A stretch of DNA of 7,165 nucleotides. Source: an uncultured euryarchaeote (GTDB lineage Archaea > Thermoplasmatota > Poseidoniia > Poseidoniales > Poseidoniaceae). Of the stretch, positions 1 through 6,005 are shown in pieces. Every line of letters starts with the position of its first letter. Positions within the stretch are counted from its first letter, which is position 1. The notes below the pieces were generated by a model. It worked only from the letters and a program-made list of their open reading frames with translations, did no database searches and was not told the origin of the DNA. The DNA lies in assembly GCA_937892665.1 (NCBI GenBank), contig CALBJF010000321.1, positions 1-7,165 of the forward strand, in the 5' to 3' direction. Both the position numbers and the translations under genes were made by a program.

Positions 1-122
1 ACCATAGGCATCCTATTTATGATGTTATTCTTTAGTTCATTTCTGTAATTATTTCAGGCCTATCAAACGGCGACTTGATATATGAAAGCAAAGTCGCAAA
101 GTTGCTCGAATGAGGGATTATC
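1..122 (+). promoter_or_regulatory. Upstream region of the rps12-rps7-EF-2 cluster with possible TATA box
   Basis: No reading frame in this AT-rich stretch looks like a gene; the three plus frames close at early stops. A TATA-like element, TTGATATAT, lies at 75-83 and would place transcription start near base 105, giving a short leader before the rps12 ATG at 123. A perfect 7-base inverted repeat, GCGACTT (70-76) and AAGTCGC (91-97), brackets it, and GCAAAGT occurs twice in direct orientation (88-94 and 96-102). A weak 5-base hairpin, ATAGG-CAT-CCTAT (4-16), followed by T-rich sequence could be the end of an upstream gene's transcript. The promoter call is inferred from position and composition only. 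Confidence 0.4.
112..116 (+). promoter_or_regulatory. Shine-Dalgarno site of rps12
   Basis: GAGGG lies six bases before the ATG at 123. It supports that ATG rather than the upstream out-of-frame ATG at 82. Confidence 0.7.
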
Positions 123-551
123 ATGGGTAGAGGACTGTTTGCAGGCGCCAAGATGGCTAAGGATCGACAAAAATTCCGCTGGTCGGATCGTCGTTACAAA
201 AAGCGTATGCTCAAGTCTCGAGCACGTCACGACCCGCTTGCTGGGTCCACACAAGCCAAAGGTATCGTTATTGAAAAAGTCGGTATTGAGGCAAAACAAC
301 CGAACTCAGGAATTCGTAAAGCCGTCAAGATTTCACTTATCAAGAACGGAAATAAACTCACAGCTTTCGCTCCCGGCGATGGTGCAATCAACTTCATCGA
401 TGAACACGACGAAGTGATGGTCGAAGGTATCGGTGGACGCATGGGTCGTTCATACGGAGATATTCCTGGTGTCCGCTACAAGGTCATCCAAGTCAACGGC
501 GTTTCACTCGATGAAATGGTCCGTGGCCGAAAGGAGAAGCCTGTACGCTGA
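123..551 (+). CDS. rps12: Small ribosomal subunit protein uS12 (archaeal S12P)
   Basis: This 142-residue protein is the uS12 component of the 30S decoding centre, where it contacts the mRNA-tRNA duplex in the A site. The basic N-terminus ([17 protein letters not shown], about 14-30) and overall length are those of the archaeal/eukaryotic uS12 family. The conserved decoding loop is at 58-65 (KQPNSGIR), with Pro60 equivalent to the residue hydroxylated in eukaryotic uS12. The second universal loop, GDIPGVRYK, covers 112-120, and the typical [17 protein letters not shown] core lies at 82-98. Position 63 is Gly where the usual loop reads PNSA. The start is fixed by the GAGGG site and by the family N-terminus (MGRG). 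The gene is followed after ten bases by rps7, and its stop codon overlaps the rps7 Shine-Dalgarno site, so the two are surely cotranscribed. Identity is certain. Confidence 0.97.
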   Translation: MGRGLFAGAKMAKDRQKFRWSDRRYKKRMLKSRARHDPLAGSTQAKGIVIEKVGIEAKQPNSGIRKAVKISLIKNGNKLTAFAPGDGAINFIDEHDEVMVEGIGGRMGRSYGDIPGVRYKVIQVNGVSLDEMVRGRKEKPVR

Positions 552-555
552 GGTG
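550..555 (+). promoter_or_regulatory. Shine-Dalgarno site of rps7, overlapping the rps12 stop
   Basis: GAGGTG overlaps the last two bases of the rps12 TGA and lies six bases before the ATG at 562. This decides the rps7 start and suggests translational coupling of the two genes. Confidence 0.75.
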
Positions 556-561
556 TTGAAG

Positions 562-1170
562 ATGACAGAAGAAGAAATCGTAGTAGACGAACGACCAATC
601 GCTGGTATCGGAACTTTAGTTTTCGGAAAGTGGGATGCTGCTGAAGTAACCTGCAATGACCCAGGACTTGCACCATACGTCAACCTCTCAACTGTCGGTG
701 TACCCCACTCTGGTGGACGACACGCAAACATGTGGTTCGGAAAATCCAAACTTAGCGTTGTAGAACGCTACATCAACAAACTCATGAGAACAGGATCCTA
801 CACTGGTAAGAAACAAAGCGCAATGAAGGCATTTGAAACCGCTCTCGATTCTATCGCAGAGCGACGTAAGACAAACCCATTGCAGGTTTTCGTCGATGCT
901 ATCTGTCATGCAGCACCTATGGAAGAAATCACTCGAATTAAATTCGGTGCAGTTTCCCAGCCAAAGGCTGTTGACTCTTCCCCTTCACGTCGACTCGATG
1001 TGGCTCTGAAGAACCTTGCAAAAGGTGCACAACAAGGAACCCACAAATCGAAGAGAACATTGAAGCAGTGTATTATCAACGAACTCAACAAAGCATCCGA
1101 AGGAGACTCAACATCATACGCAGTTTCTAAGAGAGAAGAAGTTGAGAGAATCGCTGCTTCCGCACGATGA
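562..1170 (+). CDS. rps7: Small ribosomal subunit protein uS7 (archaeal S7P)
   Basis: This 202-residue uS7 nucleates assembly of the 30S head on the 3' domain of 16S rRNA and lines the E-site/mRNA exit region. The family core is clear: SGGRHANMWFGKSKLSVVER (about 50-69) followed by INKLM, then NPLQVFVDAICHAAPMEE (105-122) and the C-terminal SYAVSKREEVERIAASAR (185-202), which matches the usual archaeal C-terminus. The open frame extends back to 433 inside rps12. The start was set at the ATG at 562 because it follows a good GAGGTG site and gives a normal archaeal uS7 length with the expected acidic N-terminal leader. It sits between rps12 (10-base gap) and EF-2 (94-base gap) in the standard str order. 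Identity is certain; the start is very likely. Confidence 0.96.
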   Translation: MTEEEIVVDERPIAGIGTLVFGKWDAAEVTCNDPGLAPYVNLSTVGVPHSGGRHANMWFGKSKLSVVERYINKLMRTGSYTGKKQSAMKAFETALDSIAERRKTNPLQVFVDAICHAAPMEEITRIKFGAVSQPKAVDSSPSRRLDVALKNLAKGAQQGTHKSKRTLKQCIINELNKASEGDSTSYAVSKREEVERIAASAR

Positions 1171-1264
1171 AGACGACAAGGTCACGGAAGAATTCCGTGG
1201 AACTTTTGCGACTCACTTAAGAACCCCATTCAAGTGGGCGAATTGAATCAGACAGGTGGACACC
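1171..1264 (+). promoter_or_regulatory. Spacer between rps7 and EF-2 with potential RNA hairpins
   Basis: This 94-base gap is the only sizeable one in the plus-strand cluster. It holds a perfect 7-base stem with a GAA loop (CACGGAA 1183-1189, TTCCGTG 1193-1199), with CTTTT a few bases downstream. It also has overlapping alternatives: CACTT (1214-1218) with AAGTG (1232-1236), and ATTCAA (1228-1233) with TTGAAT (1243-1248), which cannot form together. The EF-2 Shine-Dalgarno AGGTGG (1254-1259) follows directly. I see no convincing TATA box. A regulatory role is inferred from structure alone. Confidence 0.45.
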
Positions 1265-3472
1265 ATGGGACGAAAAGAAGACAACATCAAAAAGGCTACA
1301 GAAGTCATGCACATCTTACCGCAAATTCGCAATCTATGTATTGCTGCGCACATTGATCACGGAAAGACTACTCTCTCTGACAACCTCATTGCAGGTGCAG
1401 GTATGATGTCAAGCGACCTCGCAGGTGCTGCTCGTGTTCTCGACTTCGATGAACAAGAATCTGCACGTGGAATTACCATTAACGCTGCTTCTGCTTCTAT
1501 GGTACACAATATCGAAGGTACTGATTACCTCATCAACCTCATAGACACACCAGGTCACGTTGACTTTGGTGGAGACGTTACTCGTGCTATGCGTGCTGTT
1601 GACGGATGTTTCATCTTGGCTTGTGCTGTTGAAGGTCCAATGCCTCAGACCGAAACCGTTGTTCGTCAAGCATTGAAAGAAAAGGTAAAGCCTGTTCTTT
1701 TCATCAACAAGGTCGATCGACTCATCAATGAATTACAAGTTACTCCTGAAGACATGCTCAAGCGATTCGAGGAGACAATTACTAAAGTAAATCGACTCAT
1801 CAAGCAATTCGCTCCTGAAGAATTCAAGAAAGCCTGGCAAGTCAGTGTCATGGATGGAACCGTCGCTTTCGGAAGTGCATACCACAACTGGGGAATTACG
1901 ATCCCATACATGAAGAAGTCAGGAGTCTCTATGACCGATATCTTCCAATTCTGTAATGACGAGAATCAAAAGGAACTTGCTGAAAAAGCCCCAGTTCACG
2001 AAGTTCTCCTTGACATGGCAGTTACAAAACTCCCAGGTCCAGTTCAAGCACAACCATACCGTATCCCGAATATCTGGACCGGTGACCTTGACTCAACAAT
2101 TGGAAAGGCAATGATTGGTTGCGACCCTGACGCTGAACTCGCTATGATGATTACAAAGATTTGGATGGACCCTCACGCAGGGGAAGTTGCAGTCGGCCGT
2201 ATTTACTCAGGTTCAATTTCTCAAGGTGAATCTGTTTATGCTATTGGAGCATCCAAGCCAGAGCGTGTCCAGCAAGTCAGTATGATGGTCGGTGGAGACA
2301 GAATTACTGTGCCAAAGGTCGTTGCAGGAAACATTGCAGCTCTCACCGGAATTCGAAGTGCCGCAGCCGGTGTAACGCTTTCACGTGACAAGGATTTCAC
2401 TCCATTTGAAGCAATTCGTCACTATTCAGACCCTGTTGTTACGGTCGCAGTTGAACCGAAGAGTATGAAGGACCTACCAAAGTTCATCGATGCTCTACGT
2501 TCTCTTGCTAAGTCAGACGCTTCGCTAAAGGTTACAACAAACCAAGAAACTGGAGAAGCATTGTTGGCAGGTATGGGAGAACTTCACCTTGAGATTACTG
2601 TTTACAGAATTGAAGAGGAACAAAACATCAAAGTAAGCGTCAGCCCACCTATTGTTGTTTACAGAGAAGGTCTGCAAGGAAGCAACCGTGGCCGTGCGTT
2701 CGAAGGCAAGTCTCCGAACAGACACAACCGTTTCTTCTTCGAAGTCGAACCTCTAACACCTGAAGTTGTAGCAGCCCTACGATCTGGAGAATTCAAGGAA
2801 GGCACAGTTCGCCCTAACGATGGTAAGGAAGTTGGAAACAAATTCGGAACCCTCGGTATGGACAAAGACTTGATGCGTAAGATTTACGCTATCAACGGAA
2901 CCAATGTCCTTGTTAATGACACAAAGGGTATTCAAGGACTTCACGAAACTCGTGAACTCATCATTGAAGCATTCAACGAAGTCTGTATCAAGGGACCAAT
3001 CGCTGATGAGCCTGTTCAAGGAATGTTTGTCCGTCTAACAGACGCCAAACTTCACGAAGACGCAATTCACAGAGGACCTGCACAAACAATTCCGGCTGTT
3101 CGTAATGGACTCAAGGGTGCTATGATGCGAGCCAAGACAATCATCCTCGAACCAATGCAGAAAGCATTCGTTTCAGTACCAAACGATTGGCTTGGTCAAG
3201 TAACTCGTGAAGTCACCAACCGTCGTGGAATCATCGAAGACATGCCGAGTGAAGGCGAAGTTACAACCGTCATTGGTGTACTTCCAATTGCTGAGACATT
3301 CGGGTTTTCCAACGATATTCGTGCAGCATCTCAAGGACGTGCGGTTTGGAACACAGAGAATCTTGGATTCGAAATGCTTCCTCCACAGTTATTCGACAAG
3401 GTTGTAGCCCAAATTCGAACCCGTAAGGGATTGAAGCCTGAGCCGAACTCAGAATCATACTACTCTGATTGA
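1265..3472 (+). CDS. fusA: Translation elongation factor 2 (EF-2, ribosomal translocase)
   Basis: This 735-residue GTPase moves tRNA and mRNA through the ribosome after peptide bond formation. All G motifs are present: G1 AHIDHGKTT (28-36), G2 RGITI (68-72), G3 DTPGH (94-98) and G4 NKVD (148-151), with a G5-like FGSA further on. Domains II-V follow at the length usual for archaeal EF-2. The domain IV tip carries LHEDAIHRG; His602 in it aligns with yeast eEF2 His699, the residue modified to diphthamide, and the two neighbouring conserved positions (His, Asp) are kept. The ATG at 1265 is preferred: AGGTGG (1254-1259) lies five bases upstream. A GTG at 1256, three codons earlier, falls inside that ribosome-binding site. 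The gene follows rps7 as in other archaeal str clusters, but the next gene is a MOSC protein, not EF-1A/S10. Identity is certain. Confidence 0.97.
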   Translation: MGRKEDNIKKATEVMHILPQIRNLCIAAHIDHGKTTLSDNLIAGAGMMSSDLAGAARVLDFDEQESARGITINAASASMVHNIEGTDYLINLIDTPGHVDFGGDVTRAMRAVDGCFILACAVEGPMPQTETVVRQALKEKVKPVLFINKVDRLINELQVTPEDMLKRFEETITKVNRLIKQFAPEEFKKAWQVSVMDGTVAFGSAYHNWGITIPYMKKSGVSMTDIFQFCNDENQKELAEKAPVHEVLLDMAVTKLPGPVQAQPYRIPNIWTGDLDSTIGKAMIGCDPDAELAMMITKIWMDPHAGEVAVGRIYSGSISQGESVYAIGASKPERVQQVSMMVGGDRITVPKVVAGNIAALTGIRSAAAGVTLSRDKDFTPFEAIRHYSDPVVTVAVEPKSMKDLPKFIDALRSLAKSDASLKVTTNQETGEALLAGMGELHLEITVYRIEEEQNIKVSVSPPIVVYREGLQGSNRGRAFEGKSPNRHNRFFFEVEPLTPEVVAALRSGEFKEGTVRPNDGKEVGNKFGTLGMDKDLMRKIYAINGTNVLVNDTKGIQGLHETRELIIEAFNEVCIKGPIADEPVQGMFVRLTDAKLHEDAIHRGPAQTIPAVRNGLKGAMMRAKTIILEPMQKAFVSVPNDWLGQVTREVTNRRGIIEDMPSEGEVTTVIGVLPIAETFGFSNDIRAASQGRAVWNTENLGFEMLPPQLFDKVVAQIRTRKGLKPEPNSESYYSD

Positions 3473-3474
3473 AC

Positions 3475-3945
3475 ATGTTGACTGGATCCGTCCTCGGCAT
3501 CTTTGCCACAGAGGAAGGTGGGGTACCAAAGCCACCTGTAGATTCAATAGACGTACGTCTGAATGGAGTCTATGGAGAACGTATTCGTGATACGAAACAT
3601 CACGGTGGTCCAAAACGTGCAGTTTGTATTCTATCAAATCAAACTCTCCAATTCCTTCAACAGGATGGTCACCCCATAAGTGGGGGTTCGACTGGAGAAA
3701 ACCTTCTCATCGAAATTGAAGAAGATCTCCTTCGACCTGGAGTTCGATTGAAATTTGCTCATGTTGAATTGGAGATTACATCTCCTGCCCCCCCATGTAA
3801 AACGATAAAAGAATCATTTACGAATGGGGACTTTAAACAATTATCACACAAATTGAATCCTCAAAGAACTCGTTGGTATGCTCAAGTCATCCAAGAAGGA
3901 ATCATCAGTGTCGATGAAATTGTTGAAATCAACTCAAACGCTTGA
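3475..3945 (+). CDS. MOSC-domain protein (YiiM-like, single domain)
   Basis: A 156-residue stand-alone MOSC domain, the fold found at the C-terminus of molybdenum cofactor sulfurases and in small proteins such as YiiM. These are thought to bind or transfer sulfur or molybdenum cofactor and, in characterised members, reduce N-hydroxylated compounds. Seen here are KHHGGPKRAV (41-50), GSTGENL (71-77), the conserved Cys108 in PPCKTI, and RTRWYAQVIQEG (131-142), in the order typical of the family. The ATG lies two bases after the EF-2 stop and has no obvious Shine-Dalgarno site, so translation probably depends on ribosomes finishing EF-2. A TTG at 3469 would overlap the EF-2 stop. The 3' end overlaps the convergent isomerase-synthase gene by 17 bases. 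The MOSC family call is solid. Its substrate, and why it travels with EF-2, are unknown. Confidence 0.88.
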   Translation: MLTGSVLGIFATEEGGVPKPPVDSIDVRLNGVYGERIRDTKHHGGPKRAVCILSNQTLQFLQQDGHPISGGSTGENLLIEIEEDLLRPGVRLKFAHVELEITSPAPPCKTIKESFTNGDFKQLSHKLNPQRTRWYAQVIQEGIISVDEIVEINSNA

Positions 3946-5683
3946 GTTGTAGGTCTGTTAATTCTCGAAGTGCAAGCATTGCCGGACCGTCAGGAATACG
4001 ATCAAGGCATGCATGAGCCTTCTTGTGATATTGGTTTGCTTTTTCACGAGCGTATTCGATTGAACCTAATTGATTCAGAGATTCAACACCTTGCTGAATC
4101 ATTTCAGCAGATGCCTCCTCTCCCATCCCTAGTACGTTTAGTAAGTTATTCTTCACTTCACTTTCTGGTTGATTTAAAGCATGGATTACCATCAGAGTTT
4201 GCTTACCTTGAGCAACATCAGAGCCAGTAGGCTTACCCAATGTTTTGGAATCTGAAAGAACATCAATTAGATCATCCATAAGTTGGAAACATAGGCCAAC
4301 GGAAAGACCCCATTCCGACATACAATCGATAACATCTTGATCTGCTCCAGCAACTTGAGCACCTAATTCTGCACAAATTTGGAACATGACTGCAGTTTTT
4401 CCCTCGATCATCTCCAAGTATTCATTTTCGATTACTCTGTCTCTTGTTTCAAATTCAATATCAAGCTGTTGTCCTTCAGACACCCGACGTACCATCCACG
4501 CAATTCGATTGACTAGCGAGGGTATGTCTCGCAGTTCGATGTTTGCAGACATTACAAGACGTTCAAAGGCAATGGCTAACATTGCATCTCCTGCATTGAT
4601 TGCTGTTGGAACATCGTATTCCACGTGAACTGCATTCCTGCCACGACGAATCTCATCATCGTCCATAATATCATCATGGACAAGGGTAAAATTATGAATC
4701 GTTTCTATTGCAGCGCCGATATCGAGCAAACCAGAATGGGTGTCTCCAACGGCTCTTCCAACGAGCCATGGAAGCGTTGCACGCATTCTTTTGCCACCAC
4801 CTTCAATCAGATGAAGCATGGCTGCTGCGAGTCGATCATGACGTGATGCTTGCAGACTTTCGACAATACGGCGCTCAATGAATGGGCGCACTTCTTTCAA
4901 ACTCGTGGCCAAATCTGCACCAATCGCCCCAGGCAACATATGTGTTACATCACCCATATCATGAATCAAATCATCGCGTAGAGAAGCACATGCATCTGCA
5001 TCACCAATAGCATTCCACCAATCTTCTGTCATAACTCTTGCAGCAATACAACGGAACCATGGAGCGATGATATCATCCGTATCTACAGCTACAAGCATTT
5101 GTTCGAGTTCTTTCTCATCAACCCAACGAATTTCTGCAACCTCATTTGGATTCGGATGAACTTCTACATCAGCCTGAATCATAAGTATGTGATCGATTTC
5201 ACGCTCAATCCATTCGGCATTCATACGAGCAGTGTACTTCATTTTGGTTATGAAATGGAAATTTTCTAGAGGGACTGAATTTGGATCGATTCCCAATTCC
5301 TGTTCAAGTTTACGAACAGCCGCCATTTTTACGCCCATTGCGTTCTCTTCATCCATCTCTTCTGCACTTGCAAGCGGATGGGAACAACAAGAATTTGCCC
5401 ATACACTTGGGAATGTGATTTTATCATGTGCACGTTGCTGTAAGAGCAGTCTGTTGTCCTTATCGAATAAAAGAATACTAAAGGCACGATGCAACGAACC
5501 TGCGCCATAGTGACTATCAGCCTTACTTATGGGGCCTACAACGATATCGTTCTCATCAACTTGTAAGACGGCTTCCGACATCATGTTTGCTTGAGTCTCA
5601 TCAACAGTCGATGATGTCATTAAACCAGCAGCCTGCTCATCAATAGCAGCCTCTGGAACATCTCCTGATGCATAGTTCGACAT
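3929..5683 (-). CDS. Bifunctional type I IPP isomerase / GGPP-type polyprenyl synthase fusion
   Basis: A 584-residue two-domain enzyme. Residues about 35-228 are a type I isopentenyl-diphosphate isomerase (IPP to DMAPP). Metal ligands are His58, His65, His102, Glu160 and Glu162, the catalytic Cys is Cys100 in NSCCSHPL, and the Nudix-like helix is AVRKLEQELGI (122-132). Tyr150 and Trp209 also match family positions. The motifs resemble eukaryotic IDI1 more than the E. coli enzyme. Residues about 250-584 are a trans-prenyltransferase: GGGKRMR (295-301), first Asp-rich motif DDIMD (337-341), QQLD (405-408), KTA (429-431), and second Asp-rich motif DDLID (470-474). Phe332, five residues before the first motif, suggests a C20 product. 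Both domains look full length and active. The ATG at 5683 was chosen; a TTG at 5713 would add ten residues, and Met34/Met35 are also possible. It is the last gene of the minus-strand set. Confidence 0.93.
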   Translation of the reverse strand: MSNYASGDVPEAAIDEQAAGLMTSSTVDETQANMMSEAVLQVDENDIVVGPISKADSHYGAGSLHRAFSILLFDKDNRLLLQQRAHDKITFPSVWANSCCSHPLASAEEMDEENAMGVKMAAVRKLEQELGIDPNSVPLENFHFITKMKYTARMNAEWIEREIDHILMIQADVEVHPNPNEVAEIRWVDEKELEQMLVAVDTDDIIAPWFRCIAARVMTEDWWNAIGDADACASLRDDLIHDMGDVTHMLPGAIGADLATSLKEVRPFIERRIVESLQASRHDRLAAAMLHLIEGGGKRMRATLPWLVGRAVGDTHSGLLDIGAAIETIHNFTLVHDDIMDDDEIRRGRNAVHVEYDVPTAINAGDAMLAIAFERLVMSANIELRDIPSLVNRIAWMVRRVSEGQQLDIEFETRDRVIENEYLEMIEGKTAVMFQICAELGAQVAGADQDVIDCMSEWGLSVGLCFQLMDDLIDVLSDSKTLGKPTGSDVAQGKQTLMVIHALNQPESEVKNNLLNVLGMGEEASAEMIQQGVESLNQLGSIEYAREKANQYHKKAHACLDRIPDGPAMLALRELTDLQLKRLS

Positions 5684-5751
5684 ATGAGCCCCAACCTGTC
5701 TTTCAGCACCCAATACATAGACAGTTCGCCTCCCTTCGAAGAGAAGAACAA
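5684..5751 (-). promoter_or_regulatory. Leader of the fusion gene with a hairpin masking a purine tract
   Basis: This 68-base spacer separates the membrane-protein stop from the fusion ATG. On the minus strand a strong Shine-Dalgarno-like GGGAGG (5734-5729) lies 45 bases before the chosen ATG, too far to serve it directly. The 18 bases at 5746-5729 can fold into a stem of about seven pairs (two of them G-U) with a UCGA loop that pairs the whole purine tract. The closest ATG to GGGAGG is at 5718, ten bases downstream, and opens a different, 32-codon frame ending at 5620. These are direct readings of the sequence; control of translation is inferred. Confidence 0.35.
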
Positions 5752-5994
5752 CTACTTCCTACGAAGTGACCAGTTCTTACGTCCAAGTCCTTCCAGAGCC
5801 ACTCCTGTGAGAATTCCCCATAGAATAGGATAATCAAGCTCAAAGAAGAACAATGGAATCATGGCTACAAACGCTAGAATCCAATGGTGAACCCATACGG
5901 AATTATTGCGGATATGGAATTTGATATTCTCCGTAAGCCAGCGAATAATGGCAAATCCGAGAATAATTCCAAGTGAATATATTGCAAATTCCAT
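5752..5994 (-). CDS. Small membrane protein with HHW motif, function unknown
   Basis: An 80-residue, strongly hydrophobic protein that I do not recognise as a named family. Three hydrophobic segments can be drawn: about 3-20, 38-51 and 55-71. The first loop (21-35) is polar with a few basic residues, and WVHHW (34-38) sits at the start of the second segment. The third segment is glycine-rich (WGILTGVALEGLG), and the tail RKNWSLRRK is basic, which predicts a cytoplasmic C-terminus by the positive-inside rule. The start is well supported: AAGGTGAT, nearly perfect for the archaeal 16S tail, precedes the ATG at 5994 and overlaps the IPK stop. The nine-base gap from IPK means cotranscription is likely. 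Lying between two isoprenoid enzymes, it may act in lipid synthesis at the membrane, but no catalytic function can be read from it. Confidence 0.8.
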   Translation of the reverse strand: MEFAIYSLGIILGFAIIRWLTENIKFHIRNNSVWVHHWILAFVAMIPLFFFELDYPILWGILTGVALEGLGRKNWSLRRK

Positions 5995-5997
5995 CGA

Positions 5998-6005
5998 ATC
6001 ACCTT
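5998..6005 (-). promoter_or_regulatory. Shine-Dalgarno site of the small membrane protein, overlapping the IPK stop
   Basis: On the minus strand AAGGTGAT shares its first bases with the TAA of IPK and ends three bases before the ATG at 5994. It is the best match to the 16S rRNA tail in the window and indicates coupled translation. Confidence 0.7.

Noticed and set aside
5..14. TAGGCATCCT shared between the window start and the minus strand near the IPK start (6856-6847)
   Set aside because: A 10-base match between two places is expected many times by chance in a window of this size read on both strands, and the flanks differ.
82..417. 111-codon frame overlapping rps12
   Set aside because: It is out of frame with a certain ribosomal protein gene, and its translation resembles no protein I know.
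433..561. 43-codon N-terminal extension of uS7 inside rps12
   Set aside because: It is only the open frame running back into rps12; the ATG at 562 has a good ribosome-binding site and gives the normal uS7 N-terminus.
1183..1208. Stem plus CTTTT as an intrinsic terminator after rps7
   Set aside because: Only four T follow, and not directly after the stem; archaeal termination relies on longer U tracts, and EF-2 needs readthrough or its own promoter, for which no good TATA box is visible.
1256..1264. GTG start for EF-2, three codons upstream of the ATG
   Set aside because: The GTG is part of the AGGTGG ribosome-binding site, which is correctly spaced for the ATG at 1265.
1409..3019. Several 66-86 codon frames on the minus strand within EF-2
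   Set aside because: They are antisense shadows of a conserved gene, with no ribosome-binding sites or recognisable products.
3788..3794. Run of seven C in the MOSC gene, possible frameshift site
   Set aside because: The reading frame through it is intact and encodes the conserved PPC motif, so no slippage need be invoked.
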